Shown here in pieces: positions 1 to 12,400 of a stretch of DNA of 64,000 bases (its first letter is position 1; each line of letters opens with the position of its first letter). The notes under the pieces are model-generated. The model worked only from the letters and a program-made list of their open reading frames with translations, had not been told where the DNA came from and ran no database searches. The position numbers and the translations under genes were made by a program. Origin of the DNA: Antedon bifida (Eukaryota > Echinodermata > Crinoidea > Comatulida > Antedonidae); the NCBI GenBank assembly GCA_963402885.1, contig OY727098.1, positions 3,219,001 to 3,283,000 on the forward strand, given 5' to 3'.

Positions 1-1049
1 TGTTGTATACAATTAGGGGTTCAAAAATCATTATCAACATATTCAGAGCAATTAAAATGATATCAATCACTTCGGCTTACTGATTGTTCCTTTTGTAACT
101 CTCTATCGGATAGGATTGTGTTACCGCTTAAATAATCGAAGTTATATTAAAGAGTAGTCATAGGGATACAAACAACAATTAGGTTTCAACATTCTTTTTC
201 GAATTGATGTGACAAAGTGACCTCTGAAACAGGGATAAAATTGTTTAAATTAGGGTACATGAACGTCAATAAAAAATGTAATGTTGTTCAATTTATATAG
301 CGCTTATACAATCGAAGGATTGTCCCAAAGCGCTGAGGGAAAAAACAGAAAGAAATTACAAAGAAAAAAGACGGATTTTTGTTTTGAAAACTATGATAGA
401 AGATGCATTTTTAATAATCAGCAAGATTGTTCCACAGTTATGAAAGGAATTGCAGAATAGATTTCCCAGGAGGATAACCCAAAAACCTTAGTAGCTTAAT
501 TCCACTGGGGTTCCTTTTATACTGTAAGCTAAAATAAATAAAAAGTAAGAAGTACTGTATTTTAAATAAATGTTTTATTTGAAAATATTCTATTTGAAAC
601 ATTTAGAAATCACATTTCTTTTAATTTCTCGTTTGACCATTAGAATCGAATTACTTTCTTTCATACCTTCTTCTGTCAATATTAATTTGAACATAATCAA
701 CTTAACGCAAACAAAACGTATGGAATGGGAAAGAATAACAAACGAAAGAGTTGGTTTTCATAGATACTATAGAACGGATATTATCTATCGATTTGATTAC
801 AAGAAAAGCATTTCCATCACAAAAAATTGTTAAAATTTAAGCATTATGGTGTTTATCCAGAGTTGAATCAACGATCAGATGTTAAAAACGTTGCCTAGGC
901 TCCTCTGTGTACACCAAAACAAACGTGGAAATAATACGTATCTGGTGATGGTATTTTTAATGATTAAATATTGCAGTATTCTACGTATCAACAAAATAAC
1001 AAAAAAATTCAAATGTCGAAACTTTCCGATGACATGTGTGGATTAGAGT

Positions 1050-1165
1050 GGGGTGGCTTTTCGAGAGGGGTGTGTTCTGTGAGGGGAGTGTTTTCAGAAG
1101 GGTGTGTTCTCAGAAGGGCGTGTCCCGGGAGGTGTAATTTCTGGGAAGGATGCGTTCTGGGAGAT
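1050..1165. repeat. degenerate G-rich minisatellite
   Basis: Units of roughly 18 bases share a core like AGGGGTGTGTTCTG and recur about six times with substitutions. A short open frame runs through it, but its glycine/cysteine-rich product only reflects the repeat. Confidence 0.45.
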
Positions 1166-1339
1166 TGTTATGGAACTATTATGTAATTATTCTTATGTAT
1201 TATTTATTAATATTATTATGGTTATGTTTCGACGCACTTTTTATTGAATTGAGTTCCAACGATTTAAATAATAATATATAATTAATTTCAAATAATAACT
1301 GAATAAGTAACTAGAAATAAAGATAGAAGATCATTGTTA

Positions 1340-1890
1340 TATAAATATATTATTATTGACATTTTTCACTTTGAAAGTCAATGAGTAAAAGTCCGTGCTA
1401 AGAATAATAAAATTTTAAAAGATAGTACACATGACTTCCCTAGCCACTACTTCACTGCATTACTTTCTATAAACAATTTCAATTATTCTAAACATTAATA
1501 ACTATATTATTATTGACATTTTTCACTTTGAAAGTCAATGAGTAAAGGTCCGTGTTAAGAATACTAAAACGTGATAGTACACATGACTTCCCAGCCATTA
1601 CTTGACTGCATTACTTTCTATAAACATTTCAATTATTCCAAACATTAAACATAAATATATTATTATTGAAATTTTTCAAGAATACTAAAACGTGATAGTA
1701 CACATGACTTCCCTAGCCATTACTTGACTGCATTACTTTCTATAAACATTTCAATTATTCCAAACATTAAACATAAATATATTATTATTGAAATTTTTCA
1801 AGAATACTAAAACGTGATAGTACACATGACTTCCCTAGCCATTACTTGACTGCATTACTTTCTATAAACATTTCAATTATTCCAAACATT
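1340..1890. repeat. tandem repeat, four copies of about 120-150 bp
   Basis: Four consecutive copies share the landmarks ATATTATTATTGA, GATAGTACACATGACTTCC, ACTGCATTACTTTCTATAAA and TTCAATTATTC. The first two copies carry an extra segment containing TTTGAAAGTCAATGAGTAAA. The last two are nearly identical and about 120 bp long, which suggests a recent duplication of a shortened unit. Confidence 0.85.
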
Positions 1891-2480
1891 GTTTCGAAAC
1901 ATCTGCCGTAACCATAGATACGCATGTTAAAAGCATCTATTATTCTGTTTGTTTACACAAAAGTCTCAATTGCAACATTTACTATTGATTACAATCTATT
2001 TACAGGAAAATTCACACTTCCCCTCTGCTAAATACCAATACAGTAAAATTATCCTAGCAACGTTGATATAAGTGAATGTTATAGGCTATATAATGTCAAT
2101 ACATACGTAGGCCTATCGAAATAAAAACGGAACATCGCCATTGTTTGCATGTACAGTAATTTCTTTATGTTTAACACTTATCGTAAAAGAATTTAGCATT
2201 ATAAGTAGAAGTTGATGATAATTCCGTCATTTCTTTTGTTAGAGAATCTTACACCAATGTCAAAACCCTCCACCTTCACATAGGCCTACGGCTTCGGGAC
2301 CTGGTCTAGCATACTAATACTTAGGCCTACTCAACTACTCTAATAGCGAAGTTTTCAAGGAATTCCAGTTCTCTCCATGAACAATTATACAGTATTTGTT
2401 TTGCAGCAGTAATTTATACGTTCAAAGCATTCCCAGGCTGTAAGAAATCAATGAACAGGCTCAGACAACGGTTTTCTTAC

Positions 2481-2547
2481 CTTTGATAGGATACGCCAGA
2501 AGAATCAACAGGGCTGGGTAGCATATCCAATTTCGAAATCCCGCCAT
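2481..2547 (-). CDS. signal-peptide first exon, probable second Cys-loop receptor subunit (partial)
   Basis: On the minus strand an ATG at 2547 opens a 22-codon hydrophobic leader (MAGFRNWICYPALLILLAYP...) followed by a strong donor, AAAG|gtaaga, at 2480. The exon is 67 nt long and ends in phase 1. That is exactly the length and phase of the first coding exon of the nicotinic receptor subunit on the plus strand (5126-5192). I infer a paralogous Cys-loop receptor subunit in divergent orientation whose remaining exons lie to the left of the window. It could instead be the start of an unrelated secreted or membrane protein, because a leader alone does not identify a family. Confidence 0.45.
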
Positions 2548-2828
2548 GCCGTCGAACTAAAAAATAAAAACGATGTTTTAAACAGTATTCCAGTTATTGG
2601 AACTTTTTAAATTTATATGGAATACTTATTATGCAATGCTTGGAAGACTATATCCACTTAAGCACCTGTGACGTAGACTAATGTTGGCCAATAGTACAAT
2701 GTGAAGAGTATAATAAGTATTGTTAGTGACTTAATCGATTTTAATAATAGAAGTCACCGTTCTAATGAATATTCATGAATGCATACCATGTTACCAATAT
2801 CAGCACGGGAGTAGGAACGCACCCATAC

Positions 2829-3189
2829 TTAAAGATGTATTGTCCCCCAAAAACATGAAAAAAAAAGATTAATAAAATCAGACTTTGAATAGATAATTTT
2901 GTAGCTTTAATAAAGTTAATCATTTCTGTAGAAAAAAAATGGAAAAAATTAATGTTTTCACTTATGAAATTACTAAATGGTTAAATTCAACCAAAAACCC
3001 ATTTGCTGGCAGCCAATTTTTTTTTCAGCCAACTATTTTTTGCTTTAAATTACATTTTTTCAGGTAAATACTTTTTTGTTCGATCAAATTTTTGGTCAAA
3101 GTCGATAACTATTTGGTGACATTAAGATGGCATATTCAACAAAAAGAATTTAAAAAAATTAATTTTTCAGGGGGACAATACATCTTTAA
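2829..3189. mobile_element. MITE with 20-bp terminal inverted repeats and TTAA ends
   Basis: The ends at 2829-2848 and 3170-3189 are perfect inverted copies of 20 bases beginning TTAAAGATGTATTGTCC. The 360-bp interior is A/T-rich and has no reading frame. TTAA at both outer ends suggests a TTAA-specific element, as in piggyBac-type transposons. This is an inference from the ends only. A related single end lies near 52793-52811. Confidence 0.75.
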
Positions 3190-3833
3190 ATAACTTAATG
3201 AAGGACACACTACTCTTTTTAATTTCACTTTTCAATTTTAAAGTCTGATATTCAAGATTTAACCTTTAATAAAGTAATAAGCAACTCTTTTTTTTCAATT
3301 AGATCCTTTTGCAGGCTAGCGCTAAATTGCTTACAGTATTTATTAAATTCTTTGTGCATTTACACTAAATGCAATAGGCCTATCTATTTATTATCTTGTT
3401 TCTGTTTTAACTGTATTGTTGACTTGTTTTAGGATAGAAAAAAGAAATTTATGTTTATATTCCCAAAATTGACAATGAATATATCTTCGAGAGACTCGAG
3501 CATTCATTTCATCATTATTAGCATTGTTTCATCCATTATGATTTTTACATTAATACATCATCTAATGCACCGTTTGTAGAATCTACAACACTATGTGCAC
3601 GGCGAGTCTGTAGCGTACACACAATTGGGAATCGACGACGGGGCAATGGACGCTTTTGACGCATAGTTCGTTGTTAATAATACAAGTGGGGAATCCCCTT
3701 TTAGGACGTGGATTTAATAGCCTACCAACTGGTTCTAAGACGCTATTTTTCTGTAGTTTGCAAAGCCTGTGTAACTTGACTGAAAAACTGCGAACTTTGA
3801 CAAAGCTGGTATTAACCTCTTTATATCCAAGAT

Positions 3834-4130
3834 GACCGGTTAGCTCAGACTGAGCAGCGTCGTGTTAACAACACGGGTGTCGTGGGTTCGAACCCCATGC
3901 TGGTCGTTGTGGAAAATAGTTAAAGCTTTCGAGCTACTGTGTTTGGGGTTCACAGAATAATACGTCCCCCGTTCCACCACACAAGCAAGTCAATGCATAT
4001 GGTGATGCCTTGGAAACGACACAATGTCTCTGCCACAGCATTGAGGTCGTTTCCACGACATTACCAGATGTAGGGAGAGAACAATAATAATTGGTCACTC
4101 AAATTTTGGTTCAGTGTTGTTTTTTTTGTG
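3834..4130 (+). mobile_element. tRNA-derived SINE with a tRNA-Val-like head
   Basis: Positions 3834-3906 fold as a 73-nt cloverleaf. The acceptor stem is GACCGGT/GCTGGTC, the anticodon loop TTAACAA (anticodon AAC) and the T-arm loop TTCGAAC with five pairs. The D-arm is defective: there is a C-C mismatch at 13/22 and the G18-G19 pair is lost. No pol III terminator follows directly; unique sequence runs on to a T-run near 4123. Boxes A and B are recognisable. I therefore call a SINE head rather than a working tRNA gene, and the 3' border is approximate. Confidence 0.5.
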
Positions 4131-4379
4131 GATTCGATCTCGTAAATTGTATGCTTAGTGCCCTCAATTTTAAGAACACAAATACATGTAAGCAATGTAA
4201 AACATTGTAAAGATGATGCCGATTGCGGGGTGGGGGGTTGGATGTTTCTGTAAGATCAAATACACAATGTTGGGTCGCGAAAATTCCCAAAATGGGATTA
4301 TGGGGTCGCGGTCAAAAAAGGTTGCGGAACGCTGATCTAATGCATCATATTAACTAACTAACATAACTACAGTATTCGG

Positions 4380-4803
4380 TCTGTATACAAAGCATAACCA
4401 ACCCATTTACAGTATAGAACTGTAGAAACATTTATGTATTAAAACATCTATACATGCACACACCATTTACATATTCGTATACAACATGTACACACAACAT
4501 CAGATGGTAGATTACAATGATTCGTCACACACGTATAAGCATAACCAAACCATTTACAGTATAAAACTGTAGAAACGTTTATGTATTAAAACATCTATAC
4601 ATGCACACACCATTTACATATTCGTATACAACATGTACACACAACATCAGATGTTAGTTTACAATGATTCGTCACACACGTATAAGCATAACCAAACCAT
4701 TTACAGTATAAATGTACAAACATCTATGTATTAACATAACATACCGTCTCATGCACACATCCATTTACATAAACATCAGATGTTGTATGATTCGTCACAC
4801 ACG
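4380..4803. repeat. tandem repeat, three copies of about 150 bp
   Basis: Three consecutive units share AAGCATAACCAA, CCATTTACAGTATA, TACATGCACACACCATTTAC and GATTCGTCACACACG. The first two copies are nearly identical and the third is shortened in the middle. It lies between the two divergent Cys-loop receptor starts. Confidence 0.85.
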
Positions 4804-5125
4804 AATTGCCTTAATTGACAATAGTACAAACTAAATAATATTAGTACACTAGTATGATTTATAATACAAAGCAATCATCTTGGACCTTCAGTAGAGAAGT
4901 CACTAATTCGTCGCTAAGTCGATTATTATTAAGTAAAACCACGCGACAGTCTTGATTGAAAATCATCTGTGATAATGGGCTTTAGGTTTAATTAAATGAA
5001 TACACACTTTAATACACTGTTATTTGTTGTTGTTAGCACAATTTGGACTTTGAAAATTAGAAATAGATGACCTGCCGTTTCACACTGGTAAAATACCAAG
5101 TTGAGTTTGAGGATTTCAACTAAAG

Positions 5126-8100
5126 ATGAAGGTATTCGGTTCATTTGCATACAGTATGTTTGTACTCTTGACTCTAATGACATTCGCTAAAGGTATGTTC
5201 ACATTTTTAATTGTCGTTTATACAAAAATATTAGGACTAATAGATGCTTAATCATCAATCTTGAAATTAAATCTGCGAGAAGGGCATGCTATACTAATGG
5301 TAACGTAATATCCATTCATGGGGAAAGATATATTATACAACATATTATATGACAAATAAAATAATTGTGAATAAAATATGACTGTTTGTGAGTTGTGAGT
5401 ATGTTTGGCTATGTCAAATCGCAATAAATATTAATCGCAATAAATGTACAATGAGTCGCCTTTCAAATGTTAGCTTGTTCTAGAATGTGTACATTATACT
5501 AATGACATTTGCAAGAAAGACATTTTTTTAATTGATACTGAGCGTCATCGGCGTCACGACCGCGCGTACGCGATTCATCCAATCAGACTAATATAATCCA
5601 ACGAATCTGTAATTCAATTCTATGTATAGGCCTATGAACTAAGTATCATTAAATCATTATAGAAGTGAAATCGACCAGCAGAATGTTTGATTTGATTACT
5701 GATCTTACGTCATCATACGAAATGTCTGTTAGGCCGTCTCCAACGCAAACCACGACCATTGACGTACGTTACGGAATCGCACTCCAACAAATCATTGACA
5801 TGGTAACGTATATTTACAGATTATTACAGATATTTAGCCTATCTCTGGATATTGAGTTATTTTATATTTTGTTTTTTAAGCTCTGTCTACACTATCAATC
5901 TAGTTTGAGAAAAAAAGTGTGATGCGCTAAAATATGGTAGTGACATGCTCAAATATGGTAGTGATATGACATCATCATGTCCATATATGGGCACATCACA
6001 TAAAGCTTGATAGTGTAGACAGAGCTTTAAATCAAAACCCAAGATTGCGAAATGTTCATAGAATGGGGATCCTACTCTATCTACGGCATATATTTAGTAA
6101 ATGGAATCAATCTAAAACAATATTAAAGAAAACAAATTATTGGACCAACAGCATTGGTCATCCTCTTATGTACGGTATTTGAATAGAAGCCTATATAGAA
6201 ATGATTGACGATCGACGTTTTAAAGCTTGTGCTAATATGAATTAATATAATTGAAAAGATGTTGTAGACTTACAGTTATGAAGCCTTTTTGTAATTTTCA
6301 AATTGAAACCACATTTTATAATTTCTAATTTGATTATATAGGATGAGCGTAATCAAATTCTAACTACAAATGTATGGCTACGTCAGGTAAGCTAAAAAAA
6401 TAATTTGATGGAGATGGTGAATTTCAATACCACTGGGTTTTTTTTTGGGTGGGGGGGGGGGGGGGGTTGTGTTACAGCAATGAGAATATATTGCTAAAGC
6501 GTAGTTCCCACTAGAGACGCAACACAAGGACGTAACGCAACGTAAGTTAGTTGACAGATCACAGGTGATGGATTATTCGAACTTTCGATTTTCATTGGTC
6601 AACACGCTGCGTTGCGTTTTTATAACGAAAACATGGCGGCTGTACCTCTTTCTATCATGGTCCATTGAGAGTGGGGGGGGGGGTGCGGGGTTTAACCACA
6701 CAAAAGCACGCCTGTAATAATTCATCTACGTGTCTATCTATCTATAATTGAAACAGTATTGGGAAGACGTTCATTTACAATGGGATCCGGATGACTATGG
6801 TGGTATTAGTACTGTCAATCTGCCGGCATCTAGCGTTTGGACACCAGATGTCATTCTATACAATACGTAAGTTGTTAATTTAATGACAATGTATATAATA
6901 TTAAAACACTAATACAAAACGTATTACTGTAATGTAGGAAGATATTTCAAGGAAATCTGAAACATAAAAGAATCAGCATGCCAACTGCAAATCGAAATAA
7001 TATAGGGGGGGGGGGGAGATAAGTCAAATGAGATCCATAATCTCAAGAATAAAACTGACGTGTGTTTATATCTCTAGTGCCGATGACGCAATGAAAGGCA
7101 TCACAGAGACCGACGTAGAAATCCAATACAATGGCAACGTGTCTTGGTACGCTCCAGCAGTTTTCAAAAGTTCCTGCAAAATAAACATCCTCTACTTCCC
7201 AGTGGACGAGCAACATTGTCTGATGCAGTTTGGATCCTGGTCGTATGCCAAATCTTCTATGAGGCTCACCAACAGCTCTTCCGCCGGCGACATCAGCAGT
7301 TTCATTGACAACGGTGAATGGGAGCTCCGAGGCATGCCAGTGCAGCTTGTTGAAAGGAAGTATACATGTTGCGATGACCTTTTTCCAGTCTTAGAGTTTA
7401 CAGTAATAATCGGCAGGCGCTCTTTCTTTTATATATTTAATTTGATTCTCCCGTGCATTGTCGTCACAGCGATGACAATTCTGACGTTTTATTTGCCTGC
7501 ACATGCGTACGAGAAGTTGACGCTTTGTATTACGATTCTCTTGTCTTTGACTGTGTTTCTGTTGATGGTAGCTGAAACAATGCCACCAACTTCAGAAGTT
7601 GTACCAATTCTAAGTAAGTTTCTTACTGCAAGATGTTCTTCTATTAATTATTATTAATCTACACAGATCAACTACAGATATCGTTTGCAGCCTCTGCTAA
7701 CTTAAACTTAAAACCATGTCATTAAAATAGGCGGTTAATATAACCAAACTGATATTATATACTGCTCATGCTTTAATGGAACTTTAGAGTCATTGTGTTG
7801 ACGAGAAACTCTTAATCAATCTGAGTAGTTTTTCTGAAAGACTTCTTTTTTTAAACGACGTCAGTCATGTAGCTACATTTCCTGTAATCCTAACATAACA
7901 TATTTGTCTTTTTCAATAGGCCAGTATTTCCTAGTGACCATGATCATAGTCTTTCTATCAATCCTGGTGTCTGTGATAGTTCTCTGTATACACCATTGCG
8001 GTACTCACAGAGGACGTGTCCCAGAGTGGCTGCGCAGAATGGCATTCGAAAAGTTAGAGCCTATTCTATGCCTCACCCGCTGTTCTAAAGGAGAAAGTCT

Positions 8101-8446
8101 TGATACGAATAACCAAACAACGTTCAGAAATTACCTAGGCGACGACAGACATAACGGAGGTACACATTCGATGAAGTTGTACGAACGTAAACTTCCCAAT
8201 CAGACAACTTCGAGAAAATATAAACTATACGGCCTACTTGAGACGGTCGGTGACTTGACGAAGAATATCGTTGATGCATACGACAAACAGGATGTTGAAA
8301 GGGAGATTGAATCTGAATGGATACGTATTGGTTATGTGATTGACAGAATTGCTCTGTGGGCTTTCAGTTTGATTACGATAATATATTCATGTCTTTTCTT
8401 TGGTAAAATGTACGTTATGTCTTACAGTTCAGGAAACAATGAATAG
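5126..8446 (+). CDS. nicotinic acetylcholine receptor, alpha-type subunit
   Basis: Acetylcholine-gated cation channel subunit of the Cys-loop family, acting in the plasma membrane. Six exons close in phase to 474 aa: 5126-5192, 5663-5802, 6342-6386, 6757-6866, 7078-7613 and 7920-8446. Residues 1-22 are a signal peptide. The ligand-binding domain has loop D (WLRQYW), the Cys-loop with Cys154 and Cys168 thirteen residues apart, loop B Trp175 (GSWSY) and the vicinal Cys218-Cys219 (KYTCCDD) that mark alpha-type subunits. M1 is at about 237-261, M2 (LTLCITILLSLTVFLLMVAE) at about 270-290 and M3 at about 300-322. A cytoplasmic loop of about 120 residues precedes M4 near the C-terminus. The second loop C aromatic, normally Tyr, is Phe223. 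M1-M3 look closest to the alpha7-like group. The start is chosen for the leader peptide and for phase. The short exon 3 (DERNQILTTNVWLRQ) is typical of the family. Confidence 0.93.
5877..6029. mobile_element. palindromic MITE, family A copy 1
   Basis: Inverted ends read about CTCTGTCTACACTATCAA and TTGATAGTGTAGACAGAG. The interior carries repeated ATATGGTAGTGA and CCATATATGGGCACATCAC. It lies in intron 2 of the receptor gene. Related copies are near 17692, 20325 and 29971, with a fragment near 40325. Confidence 0.8.
6495..6631. mobile_element. MITE family B, copy 1 (right end missing)
   Basis: The left end TAAAGCGTAGTTCCCACTAG and the interior ACGCAACACAAGGACGTAACG match the complete family B copies at 9998, 16543 and 46744. 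The expected right terminal repeat is absent. It lies in intron 3 of the receptor gene. Confidence 0.7.
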
Positions 8447-8875
8447 AACATGTACAAACTTACAGAATGTTTTCATAACCTGAGCGGGTTCCCTCTCCGT
8501 GTTCGCTTTGTTATGTCTTATGACCAAACCACTAAAAATGGCATTAGAATAGTATTTAAAAGACAGTATCAACCTCTTATATAGCACTCAAATTAGATTT
8601 AGAAAAATTGGTCTCTTTAAAAAAACCTCCAAAAGGTCGACAATCAAACAACATCATGACAAACGATACCTACGAATTTAATGTGATAATGTATAAGTTT
8701 AATACAGTAATTTTAGTGTGCAGGCAAAAATAAATTCTATTTCTACAGATATAAAATGTATATAGTAATAAAAATAACTATATTTTCAAGTAAATAACAA
8801 TAATAGACACGGACAACGTTTGTACAAACGTTGGTTAAGAATTAATTTGATTATAAAAATTGCTAGGCCTACAAA

Positions 8876-8881
8876 AATAAA
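8876..8881 (+). terminator. candidate polyadenylation signal of the nicotinic receptor gene
   Basis: AATAAA lies about 430 bp past the stop codon. A second AATAAA at 8729-8734 is an equally possible proximal signal. Confidence 0.4.
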
Positions 8882-9064
8882 GATAATAAAGTTTTGAAGT
8901 TGATATCATGAATGGATCTATGGAATGTAACTGGAAGAAAATTCAGCCTTATTACTAGTGTTTTACATTGAAACATTCATTAGTACCAAATATTATAGAA
9001 ATATATATTATATATATATAATTTTAAACGATAAGATGAGGAAATCTGTGATAATGAGAAAAAG

Positions 9065-9130
9065 TCGTCCCAATCGAGATTCAAACCCGCAACCTTCTGC
9101 TTGATGTCCTAACCATTAGACCACTGGGGT
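9065..9130 (-). mobile_element. tRNA-like SINE head
   Basis: Read on the minus strand, this contains a box A-like TGGTCTAATGGTTAGGAC and a box B-like GGGTTTGAATCTC. The two ends (CCCCAGT and ATTGGGA) can pair at six of seven positions. The downstream body continues into AT-rich sequence, which favours a SINE fragment over a functional tRNA. Confidence 0.5.
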
Positions 9131-9441
9131 TTTCATGATATTGTTAAAGCTCAATTGGATAGCGACTCTTTAACACTCTCAGCATGGTACAGCAGAACAG
9201 CACTAGTCCCTCAGTTGTACGCATGCGCACGTACCAGAGATCAATTTGATACGCCCTCATCTTTCAGTATTTTACTCACGAATATAAACATTATTTGTAC
9301 AGTAATAATAATTATATGTAATATTTGAAAATTTCAATAATATTTCTGGCGTAATAGTATTAAAATCTTTAAAACGTCATTAATGAAAACTTTATGTGCA
9401 GTGATTAGTAAAAATGTTTCCTTCCAAAAAATGTGTAACAT

Positions 9442-12400
9442 TCAGTGAATTCGGGAAGTTGGAGCCCACATGTCTGGATTATTTCCAAACACATTTTTCA
9501 GCTCGTCCGTGGCTTCAATAAGTTTCTTGTTAAATTCCTATGTAAAAAAAAAATAGAAAAAGAAATATTAATTGAACAAATTAACATTTCTTTATTGTTT
9601 TCTAATCTATGATTGCTCTATCTTTTGTTATATAATAATACGTTTAATCAAAGCTCTCAACTTGGCAAAATTAAATAATCAAAATTTACCTGTGAAACCT
9701 GAACTAGTTTACAATTCTGTTCCAACTGCTCAGCTGAGCTACATCCTACAATAACTGATGCAACATTCTGCTGCTTCAGGAGCCAGGAGAGGGAAGCAGT
9801 TGCCATGGGAACAGACTCCTCCTCGCATGCCTTCCGAATAGATTCAATGGACTGAGAAAAAACAAAATATGGTATGGTAACATTAAAAAATATTTTGTGT
9901 ATTAGTACTAGAGTAAGCTAGTTAAAGGTAAAGTCAATCTGTATTATAATAGCTATAGTACTGTAACCTTTGAACTCTATCTCCTCTATTGGACTGATAA
10001 AGCGTGGTTCCCACTAGAACGCAACGCAGAGACGTATCGACGCAAAGTGCTGTATTGCATAATCACAAAGTGGGAACCGACGACACAATATTGCAAACAT
10101 CGTAGGTTTGATTTCACGCAAGCGGGGGCAAACACAATTATTAGAAGGGCATTTGCTTACGCTGCGTAGATTGCGTTACGTTTTGTCGCTAGTGGGAACC
10201 AAGCTTAAGAAAAAAACAAAAGTATAACAAATCTCTCTGAACTTGGTAGTTCTGTATTTATATCACCTTGAATGTGAGTTCTTCCGCTCCATCCTGTCCA
10301 TGTTTTGATAAAGTGGTGCTGTCTTTGCTAAAGTGCCTGGTGCGACGTCTCCCTTCTGGTACATCCTCTGGCTTACTGAACTTTCCTGTTAGAAGCCCTT
10401 GCTGCAGAGGGGAATAGGCTAGCACACTTGTGTTGTTATCTACGCAGGCTGGAATGATATCGCACTCAATGGGCCTGAAGAGCAGATTGTATGCTAACTG
10501 AAAATGAATTGCCAAGTCGCATTGATTCGATTAAAAAGCAAATTATTTATCTCTGCCACTAGAATGCTGCTCAATTGTGCACAATGTTCACACAGAAACC
10601 GGAAATTTTGTAAACATTCACAACATATATAATAGTACCTGCTATTGATTGGAGATAGTAGAAACCCTTTTAGCTCTATTTTCATGAGGACACAAGGTAG
10701 ACCCAAGTGATGGCTATGGCAGGGAGTGATGCACCATTCAATTCAGGATCATTTTTCACAACAGAATAACATAAGCACACTATAACCACATATTATTTTA
10801 TATTTGCATAATGTTACGTCTCACCTGGTTAGTGACTGCAGTACCTCCTGCATCTTTAAAGTCTTTCATGTCTTGGACACCAAAATTGCACACCCCATAA
10901 TGCTTGATTTGACCTTTGGCCTGTAACCTCTTTAACTCAGCCACTGTTTCCTTGGCATCATTCATCATCACTGACCAATGAACCTAAACAAAGTAATGCT
11001 TATAATTCTATCAATATTTACAAACAAGCCGTTTAAGATATATTATTAAAGTGACGCAGCTATTCTTACTACTCATCGTTAGGCTTACTGCAGGTATGTC
11101 ATAGTGAAGGGCTTATAGGTTAAAATTAAGAAAACAATGGTCTAGCCTAAGATCTCGTAAGTGCCATGAATATTTCAAATTCTTTCTCGCCATGTTGTGG
11201 ATGCATCAGTTCTCGATTTGAAGTTTAAAGATACCTAGAAGGGTTATTTAGGGGTATAATAAGGTCTACAATTTATTTTGTGCTTTACTGTGTGTGTGGA
11301 GATGCAGCGAGACCTAAAAAATAGGTGGCTAAACTGTAGTGTCCCTCCCTAAGGATATATGGCTTTTTGACAGCATTATTTTCCAATAATTTCCTGGTAT
11401 GTCTACACTCTATACTAATTGTATATTTGTTGATCATAGATGAAACTCTGTCTATTGAACATCTTTATGATAAACCTACCTGGTACAGATCAATGTAGTC
11501 AGTTTTTAATGCTTCAAGACTTAGCCTCAATGACTGCAATACAGAAGAAATAATGCATTGATCAAAATAAAGGAAATTCTTAAGCTGTCAGAATACTAAA
11601 AGTTATCTATTTTAAAATTCTTCTTATACTACAATCATGAGATTTAATTTGTAATGGGATGTGTGTGTGTGGAATGTGTCAAATATAAAATAATAACTAG
11701 ACATGAAACTCGTCACTTTGACGAGTTAGTTATCCGCACCACGACAAACGCCACGTGCACGTCATACGTTGGAATATTGCACACAGATAAAGTTTATGGC
11801 ATTATGACAAGAACTGAAGAATATGATATGCTGTTAGTGCTGAATTCTGTCAATTTTGTGTCATATAGTATATACATGCAAACAGTATAAGCTGTATACA
11901 TATTACATACAGTGTAGAATAGGTGAAATTACGGGACCCGCCATTTATTCCAATTTTTAACATGGCGACGGTATCAAAATGAAACACTTAGATAGCAATT
12001 TCAGAAGGAAATTATCTCAGGAACAACATATTAACGTGTAGAAGAAATTTGAATACGTAAAATATAGATGCGCACCCTTTTAAATGTGATGAACTATTAC
12101 GCAAAATATGAAAATACAACTTTTTTTATTCAACTGGCCATATGATGACGTCACAACATCCGATTGGCAAAATGTTTACATGAATTCGTATCTACAATCC
12201 AATAGCTTCCAGAAAACGTTTTAATCGTGATTATCACATTTTATTCTTACGAGCTATTACAGATTAAAATTTACTGTAAAGATGAAATTAATGACCCACG
12301 TAATTAAAAGTTTTAGGCATGATGACGTCATAAAAATTAAAATATTTTTATCTCATGCTAAAGAAAGTTGATTGACCTACACAATATATAAATGTAGGAG

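Larger units (their letters stand above)
1..2480. other. AT-rich flank with repeats, no exon recognised
   Basis: I see no convincing exon here on either strand. The stretch should be an intron of, or lie beyond, the minus-strand gene whose first exon is at 2481-2547, but I could not find its second exon. It holds a G-rich degenerate minisatellite near 1050-1165 and a four-copy tandem repeat at about 1340-1890. The short open frames are compositionally like the surrounding noncoding DNA. Confidence 0.5.
8447..9441. other. convergent intergenic region
   Basis: This stretch holds the 3' ends of the plus-strand nicotinic receptor gene and the minus-strand reductase gene. Besides the poly(A) signals and a minus-strand tRNA-like SINE head at 9065-9130, I see no gene. 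Confidence 0.6.

Noticed and set aside
3834-3906. Functional tRNA-Val(AAC) gene
   Set aside because: The D-arm is damaged, the discriminator base is unusual for valine, and there is no immediate T-run terminator. A SINE head is more likely.
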